Counted from the stretch's first letter, positions 15,027 through 24,522 are shown. The stretch: 62,859 nt of DNA from Leptolyngbya sp. DLM2.Bin27 (GCA_007694115.1 RECJ01000163.1:1-62859); one strand, 5' to 3'. The notes: generated by a model not told the origin, from the sequence alone. Numbers and translations: made by a program.

Positions 15027-15812
15027 ATGGCAGAGCGCCTTCAAAAAATTCTTTCCCAGTATGGGGTTGCTTCTCGGCGGCAGGCCGAGCAGCTGATTAC
15101 TGCTGGGCAGGTACAGGTGAATGGAGCCGTCGCCCACCTGGGCCAGCGAGCTGATCCAGAGTGCGATCGCATCGAAGTCAACCATCAGCCCCTCCAGGCG
15201 CGCCACCGTCCCACCCAGCACTACCTCCTCCTCCACAAACCCCTGGGCATGGTATCTACCTGTGCCGACCCCGAGGGCCGCCCGACGGTGCTCAGCACCC
15301 TGCCCCCCGAGCTACACACCGTCGGCATCCACCCCGTCGGCAGGCTTGACGCCTACAGCACCGGAGCGCTGCTGCTCACCAACGACGGCGACTTTACCTT
15401 TCGGCTCACCCACCCCCGTCACGATGTTCCCAAAACCTATCGAGTGCGTCTGGAGGGGCCAGTTTCACCCGCCACCCTAGAGACCTGGCGGCAGGGCATC
15501 TGGCTCGACCAGCGGCCCACCCGCCCCGCTCGCGTCACAGTGATCGCCGCTAGCCCCAGCCACACCCAGCTTGAGGTCGTGCTCCAAGAAGGCCGCAACC
15601 GACAAATCCGTCGAGTTGCCCAGGCCCTGGGGCATCGGGTGCTAGACTTACACCGGGTTGCTGTTGGTTCGATTTCCCTGGGCGACCTCAGCGTAGGGGC
15701 TTACAGGGCTTTATCAGCCACCGAAATTGAGGCATTATTAGCTGAGTCATCGGTCGCATCCACTGCCTCGGCTGGTCTGTCTCAGCCATCAGCCAGCCAT
15801 TCATCGTCTTAA
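15027..15812 (+). CDS. rRNA pseudouridine synthase (RsuA/RluB family)
   Basis: A 261-residue enzyme that isomerises uridine in ribosomal RNA. N-terminal S4 RNA-binding domain (residues about 2-60: RLQKILSQYGVASRRQAEQL), then the catalytic domain with HKPLGMVST, VGRLDAYSTGALLLTNDG (catalytic Asp in GRLD) and GRNRQIRRVAQALGHRV. RluB/RluE/RsuA members are not separable here. A short Ser-rich tail ends the protein. It sits 16 bp before the RodZ-like gene and is probably co-transcribed with it. Confidence 0.88.
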   Translation: MAERLQKILSQYGVASRRQAEQLITAGQVQVNGAVAHLGQRADPECDRIEVNHQPLQARHRPTQHYLLLHKPLGMVSTCADPEGRPTVLSTLPPELHTVGIHPVGRLDAYSTGALLLTNDGDFTFRLTHPRHDVPKTYRVRLEGPVSPATLETWRQGIWLDQRPTRPARVTVIAASPSHTQLEVVLQEGRNRQIRRVAQALGHRVLDLHRVAVGSISLGDLSVGAYRALSATEIEALLAESSVASTASAGLSQPSASHSSS

Positions 15813-15828
15813 GCCACATTCTCCCTGT

Positions 15829-16620
15829 ATGAAGACAAAAGAGTTGGTCAATCCCAATGCTCTCTACCGAGAGCAGCTCTCAGAACTGGGCAGTTTGCTC
15901 CAAGCCGCTCGCCAGCAGCAGGGGCAAACCCTGGACGTAATGGCGGCTAAGACGTTAATTCGGCCCACCCTGCTGACAGCCATCGAGCAGGGCGACCTCG
16001 ACAGCCTCCCCGAACCCGTTTACATTCGGGGGCTGATTCGCCGCTACGGCGACGCCCTCAAGCTCGACGGCGAAACCCTCGCCAGCCAATTTTTCACCCC
16101 GCCCAGCATTCAGCGCCGCTCTTGGCAAGACTCACCCGCCGCCCAGCTGCGGCCCCTCCACCTCTACGGAGCCTACTTTGTGCTGCTGATTGCCGCCATC
16201 AGCGGGCTGTCCTATGTGCTGCGCCAAACCGCTCCAGAGGCCACCATGCTGCCGCCCCTAGCGCCGATTAGCGAAAGCGAGCTGGAGACCGACAAGGCCA
16301 ATGCTGTCAGCGACGACGACACCAGTGCTGCCGATCCCCCAGCCGCCGCCGATCCCCAGGCCCCGATCAAGGTCAGAATGACCCTGACTAGCCAGTCTTG
16401 GCTCCGCATCACCTCCGACGGCGAGACTGAGTTTGAGGGCATTCTTCAGGCCGGCGACAGTCGTCTCTGGCTAGCCGATCAGGCTCTAACCATTCGAGCC
16501 GGCAACGCCGGTGGGGTGATGGTCAGCTACAACGACAGCCAGGCCCAAGCCCTAGGCCAGCCCGGCACGGTGCGCGAAGTCACCTACTCTTCCAGCGAAG
16601 CCATTAGCCTCGCCCAGTAG
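15829..16620 (+). CDS. RodZ-like helix-turn-helix membrane protein (DUF4115)
   Basis: A 263-residue protein with an N-terminal XRE-type HTH of the RodZ kind (residues about 18-85: LLQAARQQQGQTLDVMAAKT, then ALEQGDL-like IEQGDLDSLPEPVYIRGLIR), one membrane span (about 108-128), an acidic linker, and a C-terminal DUF4115 domain (RMTLTSQSWLRITSDGE). RodZ couples MreB filaments to the cell wall machinery; cyanobacterial members are shorter and their role less certain. It follows the pseudouridine synthase closely. Confidence 0.78.
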   Translation: MKTKELVNPNALYREQLSELGSLLQAARQQQGQTLDVMAAKTLIRPTLLTAIEQGDLDSLPEPVYIRGLIRRYGDALKLDGETLASQFFTPPSIQRRSWQDSPAAQLRPLHLYGAYFVLLIAAISGLSYVLRQTAPEATMLPPLAPISESELETDKANAVSDDDTSAADPPAAADPQAPIKVRMTLTSQSWLRITSDGETEFEGILQAGDSRLWLADQALTIRAGNAGGVMVSYNDSQAQALGQPGTVREVTYSSSEAISLAQ

Positions 16621-16712
16621 ACCATCGCTAGATCTCCAGCAATCAGTCAACTGCCGCGTCTTAAAACTACCCCGGCCTGAGGTTCCCACTCACTGGGGGC
16701 ATCGGGCCGGGG

Positions 16713-16830
16713 TAATGGTTTGATACCGAATCCTGCTTGGCTACCCCCGATACCCCTGGGCGAACCACCGTTCGCCCCTACAGGTTGGCCGATAGGCAAT
16801 TGGGGGTAGGGAATTCGGCTTTGGTATGAT
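16713..16830 (+). repeat. Family C repeat (MITE-like hairpin), most complete copy
   Basis: Outer inverted ends (GATACCGAATCC near 16722 against GGAATTCGGCTTTGGTAT near 16810), then GGCTACCCCCGAT against ATTGGGGGTAGG, and an inner palindrome GGGCGAACCACCGTTCGCCC followed by CTACAGGTTGGCC. The whole can fold into one long hairpin. It has no open frame. It matches copies near 8448-8520 and 62157-62240. Confidence 0.8.
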
Positions 16831-16984
16831 TCCCGACGTCGCACTCCAATGCCAGCTAGGGTCATCCCAGATCAAAATCGCCTCACCCCGATGCCAAACA
16901 GGCGGCTGGCGTAGGGGTTAGCGATGTTGGCCCAGCCCCACCGGGGCTAGTAGTTGCAGAGTTGCAGACAGAAATCGCTCCCCT

Positions 16985-17060
16985 ATTCCCACAAAGCCTA
17001 GTCCCTGGAATACAGAGCATCCCCTTGCTGCCTTCTGCCTTCACACTTTTGCCTTGCTGT
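16985..17060 (-). repeat. Family B repeat (AAGGCAGAAGG type)
   Basis: Contains GCCTTCTGCC-type sequence next to CCTAGTCCCTGGAATACAGA. Read on the minus strand this matches 23944-23985 (GGGGATTCTCTGTATGTCAG and what follows), so the family B unit has a fixed tail besides its short tandem part. Confidence 0.6.
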
Positions 17061-17112
17061 ACTAGCCCAGGCAGATTCAGGCAGATTTAGGTTTAGGCCA
17101 ATCCCCGCCAGG

Positions 17113-18006
17113 CTATTTTTTCTTGACCGGGGTAGTTAAGCTGGGGCTAGGGGGAAGACCAGCGGTTAACTCCCCCTCATCCATCTGCTGCATGTCCAGA
17201 ATAAACGGGATATTGCCGCCCTGGCCCATCACCAGTACGCGGGGCACCTGAGCCCCGCCGTCTTTCCAAGCCTCGATCGCTTCTTTTTGCAGCACCAGCT
17301 GACCACCCTGGGCCTTGAGGGTTTCGGCAATTAGCCGCTGGGCTTCGGCCCGTCCCTTGGCGCGGTTGATCTCGGCCTGGGCCTCTTGCTCGGCCTCCTG
17401 GGCAATGTAGACCGCTCGGCGGGCACGCTGCTCAGCAATTTGCTTGTCTTCTACGGCCTTGGCAAAATCGGTCGAGAAGTTCAAATCGACCACGCTGGTG
17501 TCGAGCACCAAAATGCCGTACTTCGCCAGGCGGGTGGTGAGGGCGTCGTCAAAGTCTTGCTTTAGCTCAGCCCGCTGGGTAATCGCCTCTTCCACGGTGC
17601 GGCGGGCGGCGGCAATCTTAAATGATTCTTGAGTTTGGGGAGCAACAATTTTAGACACCAGGTTTTCGAGGGTGCCCTGGGTGCGGCGAATATTCACCAC
17701 CTCGGTGGGGTCAAGGCGAAAGTTGATCGCAAAACGGCCCGAGAGATCTTGCAGGTCTTTGGTAGAGCTTTGGGCCGGCACCTCAAATTTCTGCACCGTG
17801 ACGTCGTACACATCTACGTTAGAGACCAGGGGCGGCTTCCAGTGAATGCCCTCGAGCAGAGCCCCATCCTGGGATTTGCCGAGAACGCTCAACACCCCGG
17901 CCTGACCGGGGTTGACGATTACAAAACTGCTGGTCACCAGGGCCAGGGCCACGATGGCGATAAAACTGAGCACCACGGGTGGCCAGTTGAGAGACGAAGA
18001 TTTCAA
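17113..18006 (-). CDS. Prohibitin/SPFH family membrane protein
   Basis: A 297-residue protein with one N-terminal membrane helix (residues about 10-32) followed by a band-7/SPFH domain (VNPGQAGVLSVLGKSQDG ... LEGIHWKPPLVSNVDVYDVTVQKFEV) and a long Ala/Glu/Gln-rich coiled coil (about 195-240). Prohibitins build ring assemblies on membranes; the cyanobacterial homologue is membrane-bound and its role is unclear. The Lys-rich C-terminus (VKKK) is cytosolic. No FtsH gene is adjacent. It is followed by repeats and convergent with the RodZ-like gene. Confidence 0.85.
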   Translation of the reverse strand: MKSSSLNWPPVVLSFIAIVALALVTSSFVIVNPGQAGVLSVLGKSQDGALLEGIHWKPPLVSNVDVYDVTVQKFEVPAQSSTKDLQDLSGRFAINFRLDPTEVVNIRRTQGTLENLVSKIVAPQTQESFKIAAARRTVEEAITQRAELKQDFDDALTTRLAKYGILVLDTSVVDLNFSTDFAKAVEDKQIAEQRARRAVYIAQEAEQEAQAEINRAKGRAEAQRLIAETLKAQGGQLVLQKEAIEAWKDGGAQVPRVLVMGQGGNIPFILDMQQMDEGELTAGLPPSPSLTTPVKKK

Positions 18007-18102
18007 CAGAAAGTCCTGATTGAACTGCTCCTTTAAGGTATCGGCTATTGGGCCAGGGCGGGGGGTTCTTCAACAAGGCTTTTGATCTAGGCCCCATCGG
18101 CT

Positions 18103-19161
18103 TTACTCAGGCAGGCCAGTCACCTGACCTGACCCGGCCACCACTTCGCCCACGGGGTAGGCCGCCACCTGATGCTGGGCCAGCCAGCCCAGCGCCTGTT
18201 CGACCTCGGCGGGGGGCACCACCAGGGCAAACCCCAGGCCCATATTGAAGGTGTGATAGAGATCGACCTCGGGCACCTGCCCAGCCTCGGCCAGCCAGCC
18301 AAACAGCGGCGGCACTGGCCAGCTGCCTACAGTTAAGTGAATACTCTGCCCTGGCCCCAGACAGCGGGGCAGGTTTTCGGGCAGGCCACCACCGGTAATG
18401 TGGGCCATAGCGTGGATGGTCAACCCCGCTCGCCGAGCCTTGAGCACCGGGTCTACGTAGATCTGGGTGGGGGTGAGCAGTAGCTCCCCGAGGCTCAGAT
18501 CGCCCAGGGCGGGCACCGACTGATCCCAGCGGTAGCCAGTTCCCCCCTCGGGGCGCTGGCCCTCGGCCACCACCTTGCGCACCAGGCTAAAGCCGTTGCT
18601 GTGCAGGCCGCTGCTGGCCAGGCCAATGACGCGATCGCCCACCTGCACCTGGCTGCCGTCTAAAATTTGCGATTTTTCGACTACCCCCACGCAAAACCCG
18701 GCCAGGTCATACTCGCCAGGGCCATAAAACCCGGGCATCTCAGCGGTTTCGCCCCCCAGCAGGGCGCAGCCCGCCTGACGGCACCCGGCCACAATGCCCT
18801 CGACTACATCGGCCAGGGCGGCGGGCTCTAGCTTGCCGGTGGCCAAATAGTCGAGAAAAAACAGCGGCTCGGCCCCGCTGGTGAGAATGTCGTTGACGCA
18901 CATGGCCACCAGGTCAATGCCAACGGTGCTGTGGCGCTGGGTGATCTGGGCGATTTTGAGTTTGGTGCCCACCCCGTCGGTGCCCGACACCAACACTGGT
19001 TCGCGGTAGCCCGTGGGCAGTTCGCAGAGGCCGCTAAACCCCCCCAAGCCGCCCAGCACCTCAGGGCGGCGCGTGCTTTCTACCATGGTACGAATGCGCT
19101 GTACAAAGCTGCGTCCCGCCTCTACATCTACACCGGCATCCCGATAGTCCATGGGGGTCAA
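18103..19161 (-). CDS. purM: Phosphoribosylformylglycinamidine cyclo-ligase (AIR synthetase)
   Basis: A 352-residue purine enzyme that closes the imidazole ring using ATP (FGAM to AIR). Typical motifs: [13 protein letters not shown] at the start, [64 protein letters not shown] and the late [13 protein letters not shown]. Length is normal. ATG at 19161 is used; another ATG four codons on also fits. It is 96 bp upstream of the prohibitin gene on the same strand, with no evident functional link. Confidence 0.95.
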   Translation of the reverse strand: MTPMDYRDAGVDVEAGRSFVQRIRTMVESTRRPEVLGGLGGFSGLCELPTGYREPVLVSGTDGVGTKLKIAQITQRHSTVGIDLVAMCVNDILTSGAEPLFFLDYLATGKLEPAALADVVEGIVAGCRQAGCALLGGETAEMPGFYGPGEYDLAGFCVGVVEKSQILDGSQVQVGDRVIGLASSGLHSNGFSLVRKVVAEGQRPEGGTGYRWDQSVPALGDLSLGELLLTPTQIYVDPVLKARRAGLTIHAMAHITGGGLPENLPRCLGPGQSIHLTVGSWPVPPLFGWLAEAGQVPEVDLYHTFNMGLGFALVVPPAEVEQALGWLAQHQVAAYPVGEVVAGSGQVTGLPE

Positions 19162-19890
19162 TCCTTACGTGTGGCCAGTCTCTTACCTTAGAAACAGGGG
19201 TCATCTTCGTCAATGGGCGGTTGACGGTAGAAACAATAATAAAGAGGTGTTTAGGCGGGGTTGGCAGGACTATGACAGCACGGGCGGGGATTTACGGTAG
19301 CGGTGTACGATTTACGGCTGACCAAAGGGCGGACACCCCATACCGTGAACCGTCCCCACCGCCTTGGCCCGGTCGTCTGCCAAACCACCCTATTGGATCC
19401 AGATTTAGTCCTAAAGCAGTAGGTGTTTGCGGGTTTAGGGGTGCGATCGCACCCCCGACCTCCCCCCATCGGCCTCAATTTTGTGCGCCAGAGAAATAGC
19501 TTAGGTTCCCGGATTTTCATCTTTTACTGACAAAAAGCCGTCAATCTGACCCATGGACTGATTGTTTTTACATAACTCAGTCGCGTCAACCCATAACAAA
19601 TTCGAAAGTCAATGCCGCTCCTGCCAACCTCTAAAAGCCCAGTCACCACAGAAGCTTGGGCCATTTCTGTGTGAGCAGCTACCTTTCTATTTGGCGGCGG
19701 AGAGCGATGACCACCGAATCTCCCCGGATTCGCAACCCTGTCTCAACGTGCTAGGTTACATTTCGACAAAAACCGAAGACCAATCTGTAACGGGTAAGAG
19801 ACGTAAGGCAATTCCTGTGTTGTCTGTTCTGCTTCTCCACTGAAGTCAGAATCTGTCTCCTGCTCTTCCTGTTGAATTCTTTTGGTGTAC
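19162..19890 (+). other. Long gene-free region between purM and rlpA
   Basis: About 730 bp between divergent genes. The purM-proximal half is GC-rich, holds a HIP1 palindrome inside GGGTGCGATCGCACCC (a 16-bp perfect palindrome at 19439-19454) and only unconvincing open frames. The rlpA-proximal half (about 19600-19830) looks like a structured leader RNA. Confidence 0.6.
19610..19830 (+). ncRNA. Candidate structured 5' leader of rlpA (pseudoknot)
   Basis: A hairpin CACAGAA (19647-19653)/TTCTGTG (19665-19671) has TGGGC in its loop (19657-19661), complementary to upstream GCCCA (19637-19641): an H-type pseudoknot. A second hairpin is CGAATC/GATTCG around 19716-19732. c-di-AMP (ydaO) riboswitches are known upstream of rlpA-like genes in some cyanobacteria, but the canonical ydaO blocks do not align well by eye. 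Class unknown. Confidence 0.45.
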
Positions 19891-20949
19891 ATGAAAAATT
19901 CCGTGTTGGGCGGGCTGACGGTTGCCGTCGCCATGTCCGTTTTTGGAGCGCCATTACCGAGTCAAGCCCAGGAAACAAGCGACAGCAGCCTTTCCCTGGA
20001 TACCGAGGCCGAACACCATGCCGAAGCCCAAACCCTAACTCCACCGACTGATCCAGGTCTACTGACCCACGCTGACCCTTCGAGCCTTAAGTCCGCAACG
20101 CCTGATTCAGACCCAGTTACTCAATCTTCTGACAATAGTCCAGCTGACGACATCCAAACTGCTGCGCCACCGGCTGACGAGACTCAGATCGCCCTCGACC
20201 TCGCCACAGTCCACCCCCACGCCTTAGATGCCCGGCAGGCCGCTACCGTCTACATCCGGTCGATTCCGGTTTTGACCCTAGTGGGTGACGAGCTAGAGAC
20301 CCTGAGTGCCGGCAGCAGCCCAGCCGCCGGATCGCCTGACCATGAGGCTCCGCTCCAGCGGGCCAACGAGATTTTGGCCCACTTGCAAGATCTGGCGACC
20401 GACGGCGATGTTGCCGATATCGAAGCCCGCTGGAATAGCGATGACGAAACCTTCGTGGTGGCCTGGGGGGACGAGGCGGTCTTTACCCTCGACGACCAGA
20501 CTATGCTGCCCGACACCACCGATAACGCCGGTGAAGACGCGCTGCAAATTGCCAATCGGCTGCGCCGTCTGCTGGGCAATGCCCCACCCCAGGCTCGCAT
20601 TGAAGGGCTGCCTCAGCCCCCCGCCCCCGAACGCCGAGTCAGCATTGTTTCGTCGACCCTGAGCGGAATGGCCTCTTGGTACGGCCCTGGCTTTCACGGG
20701 CGGCGTAGCGCCAGCGGTGAAGTGTTTAATCAAAACGCCCTCACCGCAGCTCACCGCACCCTGCCCTTTGGCACTCATGTACGGGTGACCAACCTGGCCA
20801 ACGGCCAATCGGTGGTGGTGCGCATCAACGACCGAGGCCCTTTCAGCCAAGGTCGGGTGATCGACCTATCGGCGGCGGCAGCTGCCCAAATTGGCCTCCG
20901 GGCCAGGGGCGTAGGTCGCGTGCAGATTGAGGTGCTGTCGGGCCAGTAG
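19891..20949 (+). CDS. rlpA: RlpA-like septal ring lytic transglycosylase family protein
   Basis: A 352-residue exported protein. The ATG at 19891 gives a clean signal peptide ([20 protein letters not shown], cleavage near SQAQ); an open frame upstream starts at TTG 19882 but adds only three residues. A long acidic, low-complexity middle (about 30-230) precedes the C-terminal double-psi beta-barrel: [35 protein letters not shown] and [17 protein letters not shown] with the catalytic-type Asp. RlpA cuts naked glycan strands at the septum in other bacteria. A terminator follows. The leader is unusually long and structured. Confidence 0.85.
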   Translation: MKNSVLGGLTVAVAMSVFGAPLPSQAQETSDSSLSLDTEAEHHAEAQTLTPPTDPGLLTHADPSSLKSATPDSDPVTQSSDNSPADDIQTAAPPADETQIALDLATVHPHALDARQAATVYIRSIPVLTLVGDELETLSAGSSPAAGSPDHEAPLQRANEILAHLQDLATDGDVADIEARWNSDDETFVVAWGDEAVFTLDDQTMLPDTTDNAGEDALQIANRLRRLLGNAPPQARIEGLPQPPAPERRVSIVSSTLSGMASWYGPGFHGRRSASGEVFNQNALTAAHRTLPFGTHVRVTNLANGQSVVVRINDRGPFSQGRVIDLSAAAAAQIGLRARGVGRVQIEVLSGQ

Positions 20950-20993
20950 CCTGCTTGCACCCCCGGTCTCTGACTCCCCCAGGAGTCTACCTG

Positions 20994-21028
20994 AACCCTC
21001 TCCAGCCTGGGCCGTGGAGAGGGTTTTT
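20994..21028 (+). terminator. Intrinsic terminator of rlpA
   Basis: AACCCTCTCCA (20994-21004) pairs with TGGAGAGGGTT (21015-21025), followed by a T run. Confidence 0.85.
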
Positions 21029-21185
21029 GGTAAAGTTCTCTGGCCTGAGGTGGGGGTGAGGTCATGCCGAGGCTATGCTTGAACCGATATGAGCCTGACT
21101 CTAAATCTGGTAGGGTATTACCTTTGTAAAGGGGTGGCCAGAAGTTCAGCTGTCACACACAGGCACGCAGGGAAGGTAGGGGATT

Positions 21186-22823
21186 GTGCAGGTACTCAAG
21201 ACGGTTGAGGGATTAGGGCGATACCTAGCTCAGGAGCGCGATCGCAGCGGCCCACCAGCGAGCGCCCCCAAAGACGCCACCCCAGAGGTCACTCCCCAGG
21301 GAGACGCCGCCCCAGCTGGGAATGAACCCCCAACCGTGGGTCTGGTGCCCACCATGGGCAGCCTTCACCAGGGGCACTTGAGCCTGATCGAACGGGCGCG
21401 GCGAGAAAACACCTTGGTTGTCGTCAGCATTTTTGTCAACCCGCTTCAGTTTGGCCCCCAGGAAGATCTAGCCCGCTACCCCAGCGATCCAGACCGCGAC
21501 CTGCGCCTCTGTGAGCAGGCGGGGGTAGACACCGTATTTATGCCCACCCCAGCGGCAGTGTACGGCAGCCCTGACCCCGCCGCCGCCGAATTGACCCAGG
21601 TAATCCCTCCCCAGAGCATGGTGGCGGTGCTGTGTGGCCCCCACCGCCCCGGCCATTTTGAGGGTGTCGCCACGGTGGTCACCAAGCTCTTGACCCTGGT
21701 TGCCCCCGATCGCACCTACTTTGGCTACAAAGACGCCCAGCAGTTGGCCATTCTCAAGCGCCTGGCCCAAGATTTAAACCTGCCCGGCCAAATCGTCGGC
21801 TGCGCCATTGTGCGGGAGACCAGCGGCCTGGCGCTGAGCTCGCGCAATGCCTACCTCAGCGCCGCCGAGCGCCAGCAGGCCGCCGCCCTCTACCGGGGGC
21901 TCAGGGCCGCCCAGGCGCGCTTTCAGGCCGGGGAGCGGCGCAGCCCGGCGCTGATTGCGGCGACCCAGCAGACCCTGGCCCAGGAGCCCGCCCTGCGCCC
22001 CCAGTACATTGAGGTGGTGCACCCCGAAACCCTGCGCCCGCTGGAGCAGATTGACAGTTTGGGCATGCTGGCGGTGGCGGCCCACCTGGGCACCACTCGC
22101 CTGATCGACAATATTTTGCTGCGCGATCGCCAGCCGATTGTGGCAATTGACGGCCCCGCCGGGGCAGGCAAGTCGACGGTGGCCCGACAGGTGGCCCAGC
22201 GGCTCAAACTGCTCTACCTCGACAGCGGGGCCATGTACCGAGCGGTGACCTGGCTGGCCCTAGAGCGGCAGGTCGAGGTGCACGACGAGGTACAGGTGGC
22301 CGAGCTGCTGCCAGACTGCGACCTACACCTCACCGCCTCAGGCGATGACCCCGCCTTTGCCGCCTACCCCAGCCGCATCTGGCTCAAGGGCCAGGAGGTC
22401 ACCCACCTCATTCGCAGCCCAGAGGTCACGGCCCAGGTGTCGGCGGTGGCGGCCCAGCCCACGGTGCGCGAAACTCTGCTGCGACAGCAGCAGCAATACG
22501 GCATCACGGGGGGCGTAGTGATGGAGGGCCGCGACATCGGCACCGAGGTGTTTCCCCAGGCAGAGCTAAAGATTTTTCTCACCGCCTCAGTGGAAGAGCG
22601 AGCCCGCCGCCGCCAGCGTGACCTGGCCGCCCAGCAGCAGCCCGCCGCCGACCTCAGCGAACTGGAGCGGGCCATAGACGAACGCGATCGCAAAGACAGC
22701 AGCCGTCGGGTGGCCCCCCTGCGCCAGGCCGACGATGCGATCGCCCTGGTCACCGACGGCCTCTCCATCGACGAAGTGGTCAGCAAAATTGTGGCCCTCT
22801 ACAACGAGAAGGTGCAGCGCTAG
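21186..22823 (+). CDS. panC/cmk: Bifunctional pantothenate synthetase / cytidylate kinase
   Basis: A 545-residue fusion typical of cyanobacteria. Residues about 1-310 are PanC, which joins pantoate and beta-alanine with ATP: VPTMGSLHQGHLSLIERA, FVNPLQFGP, FGYKDAQQLAILKRL, and ETSGLALSSRN. Residues about 318-545 are CMP kinase: DGPAGAGKSTVARQVAQ (P loop), LYLDSGAMYRAVTWLAL, GRDIGTEVFP, DERDRKDSSR. Start is GTG at 21186. Between the first helix (about residue 18) and strand VGLVPTMG there is a 33-residue low-complexity Ala/Pro-rich stretch not needed by the fold. Confidence 0.95.
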   Translation: MQVLKTVEGLGRYLAQERDRSGPPASAPKDATPEVTPQGDAAPAGNEPPTVGLVPTMGSLHQGHLSLIERARRENTLVVVSIFVNPLQFGPQEDLARYPSDPDRDLRLCEQAGVDTVFMPTPAAVYGSPDPAAAELTQVIPPQSMVAVLCGPHRPGHFEGVATVVTKLLTLVAPDRTYFGYKDAQQLAILKRLAQDLNLPGQIVGCAIVRETSGLALSSRNAYLSAAERQQAAALYRGLRAAQARFQAGERRSPALIAATQQTLAQEPALRPQYIEVVHPETLRPLEQIDSLGMLAVAAHLGTTRLIDNILLRDRQPIVAIDGPAGAGKSTVARQVAQRLKLLYLDSGAMYRAVTWLALERQVEVHDEVQVAELLPDCDLHLTASGDDPAFAAYPSRIWLKGQEVTHLIRSPEVTAQVSAVAAQPTVRETLLRQQQQYGITGGVVMEGRDIGTEVFPQAELKIFLTASVEERARRRQRDLAAQQQPAADLSELERAIDERDRKDSSRRVAPLRQADDAIALVTDGLSIDEVVSKIVALYNEKVQR

Positions 22824-22976
22824 GCGGGGCACCCTACCCATCCACCCATATACCCATCCATCACCCTAGCTAGGGCAGACACATAGGTCTGCCCCTACCC
22901 ACCCACCCATCCGCCCACCTATCCACCCGCCCACCTATCCACCCGCCTACCCATCCACCTGCCTATCCATCCACCC
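22824..22976. repeat. Family A repeat abutting the aroE start
   Basis: CCCACCTATCCACCCGCC-type low complexity and a hairpin GGGCAGAC/GTCTGCCC (about 22882-22898). It fills the whole gap between panC/cmk and aroE and runs to the aroE ATG, leaving no visible Shine-Dalgarno for aroE. Confidence 0.85.
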
Positions 22977-23837
22977 ATGCCCATCACCGGCACCACCCAA
23001 CTCCTCGGCATCATCGGCGACCCCGTCGCCCACTCGCTCTCGCCCGTGATGCACAATGCCGCCCTCAAAGAACTGGGGGCCGACTACGTCTATGTACCCT
23101 TTCCGGTAGCCCCTGGGGGGCTGGGGGCTGCGATCGCCGGCTTTGCCGCCAGCGGGGTGCAGGGGTTTAACATCACCATTCCCCACAAGCAGGCGATTGT
23201 GCCACTGCTGGCGGAGATCACGCCCGAGGCCCAGGCCGTGGGTGCGGTCAACACCGTCTGGCGCACCGGGCAGGGCTGGGCGGGCACCAACACCGATGTA
23301 GCCGGTTTTGTGGCTCCCCTCAAGGCGATGAAATCCTGGTCTGGGGCCACGGCCCTGGTGCTGGGCAACGGCGGTGCGGCGCGGGCCGTGGTGGCGGGCT
23401 GCGGGCAGCTGGGCTTTGCGGCGGTGCAGGTGGTGGGGCGTAACGCCCAAAAGCTGGCCGACTTTGAGCACAGCTGGGCCAACTCTCCCCTGCGGCCACC
23501 GCTGACAATCCACGGCTGGGATCACCTGCCCCAGCGGCTGCCCACCGCCGACTTAGTTGTGAATACAACCCCCGTCGGCATGCACACTACGGCAGGCCAA
23601 AGCCCGCTGGCCGCCCACAACCTGGCCCTGGCCCCAGCTGGGGCCGTGGTCTACGACTTGATCTACACTCCTCGACCAACCCAGCTGCTCACCCTGGCTA
23701 CCCAGCGGGGTCTGATCGCCCTCGACGGGCTAGAAATGCTGGTGCAGCAGGGGGCAGCAGCGCTAGAGATCTGGCTCCGGCAGCCTGTCCCCGTAGCCAC
23801 CATGCGCCAGGCTTTGGGGGCTTGGCTGGCGGAGTAG
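22977..23837 (+). CDS. aroE: Shikimate dehydrogenase
   Basis: A 286-residue NADPH-dependent enzyme of aromatic amino acid synthesis (3-dehydroshikimate to shikimate). Motifs: GDPVAHSLSPVMHNAAL, GFNITIPHKQAIVPLL (catalytic Lys), GAVNTVWR, GTNTDVAGF (catalytic Asp), VLGNGGAARAVV (NADP-binding loop) and NTTPVGMH. Length is normal. The ATG at 22977 lies at the end of a family A repeat, so transcription and translation signals may come from the repeat or from read-through from panC/cmk. Confidence 0.94.
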   Translation: MPITGTTQLLGIIGDPVAHSLSPVMHNAALKELGADYVYVPFPVAPGGLGAAIAGFAASGVQGFNITIPHKQAIVPLLAEITPEAQAVGAVNTVWRTGQGWAGTNTDVAGFVAPLKAMKSWSGATALVLGNGGAARAVVAGCGQLGFAAVQVVGRNAQKLADFEHSWANSPLRPPLTIHGWDHLPQRLPTADLVVNTTPVGMHTTAGQSPLAAHNLALAPAGAVVYDLIYTPRPTQLLTLATQRGLIALDGLEMLVQQGAAALEIWLRQPVPVATMRQALGAWLAE

Positions 23838-23852
23838 CGACTAGTGCAGGCA

Positions 23853-23985
23853 GGATGAAGGATGAAGGCAGAAGGATGAAGGCAGAAGGATGAAGGCAGA
23901 AGGATGAAGGATGAAGGCAGAAGGATGAAGGCAGAAGGATGAAGGGGGATTCTCTGTATGTCAGGGACTACGCCTTGCGGCAGTA
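23853..23985 (+). repeat. Family B repeat (tandem GGATGAAGGCAGAA)
   Basis: GGATGAAGGCAGAA-like units repeat about seven times at 23853-23946, followed by the fixed tail GGGGATTCTCTGTATGTCAG (23945-23964), also found inverted near 16998-17035. It has no coding role. Confidence 0.8.
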
Positions 23986-24006
23986 GGGGGCTATTGCTGC
24001 CTTCGA

Positions 24007-24387
24007 CTACCGGGCCCCGGCAGACGCCAGATCCCGCGCCACAATATTTTGCCAGCTGGCGGTGAGGTCGTCTTCGCTGCGGTGGGCTTCCCAGGGGCCG
24101 CTGTCAAACCCGGCAATGCTCCATTGCCCAGTGATGCGATCGCCGTCCTCTGAGACAGTCCCGCTGTAGTCAATGGCGGGCACATTCTGGGTCAAGTATC
24201 GCTTGACAAACCGTACCTGGCGGCCCGTTACCGTGCCGCTCAGCTGAGCCTCGCCCAGATAGCTATCGTCAAGGATGCTGCCGCTGAGGGTGTTGCCCCC
24301 CTGCACCAGGGTCACCTCAAAGCGGGTTGGCGTCTCCCGCTGCCAGTAGGTGCCCAGCCACATTCCGCTCAGGTCTGTCATAGGCAC
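24007..24387 (-). CDS. Conserved-looking small protein of unknown function
   Basis: A 126-residue soluble protein, rich in predicted beta strands with regular Gly turns: LSGMWLGTYWQRETPTRFEV, LVQGGNTLSGSILDDSYLGE, AQLSGTVTGRQVRFVKRYL, and DRITGQWSIAGFDSGPWEAH. The pattern suggests a small beta-barrel, lipocalin- or avidin-like, but I do not recognise the family. No signal peptide. Monocistronic, between a family B repeat and the recR upstream region. GC and codon use match the neighbours, so it is probably a real chromosomal gene. Confidence 0.6.
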   Translation of the reverse strand: MPMTDLSGMWLGTYWQRETPTRFEVTLVQGGNTLSGSILDDSYLGEAQLSGTVTGRQVRFVKRYLTQNVPAIDYSGTVSEDGDRITGQWSIAGFDSGPWEAHRSEDDLTASWQNIVARDLASAGAR

Positions 24388-24423
24388 AAGTTTGCCACAG
24401 GATTCCCCTACCTGCCCAGTCTT

Positions 24424-24455
24424 CCAGTCTCACCCAGGCCCAGTCTCACCCAGGC
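24424..24455. repeat. 16-bp tandem repeat upstream of recR
   Basis: CCAGTCTCACCCAGGC occurs twice in exact tandem (24424-24439, 24440-24455), followed by a decayed third copy. Confidence 0.8.
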
Positions 24456-24522
24456 CCAGTCTTACCGAGACAGTCTAACCTGGGCAATGGTTAGCCCCTA
24501 CAATTGAGACAGAGCGCAGTGC

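Larger units (their letters stand above)
16621..17112. other. Gene-free stretch with family C and family B repeats
   Basis: Between convergent rodZ-like and prohibitin genes. It contains a complete family C element (16713-16830) and a family B element (about 16985-17060). No coding sequence was found. Confidence 0.7.

Noticed and set aside
19221..19499. Open frame of 92 codons (plus) between purM and rlpA
   Set aside because: Proline/arginine-rich translation with no domain, running through a HIP1 palindrome; the overlapping minus frame looks equally arbitrary.
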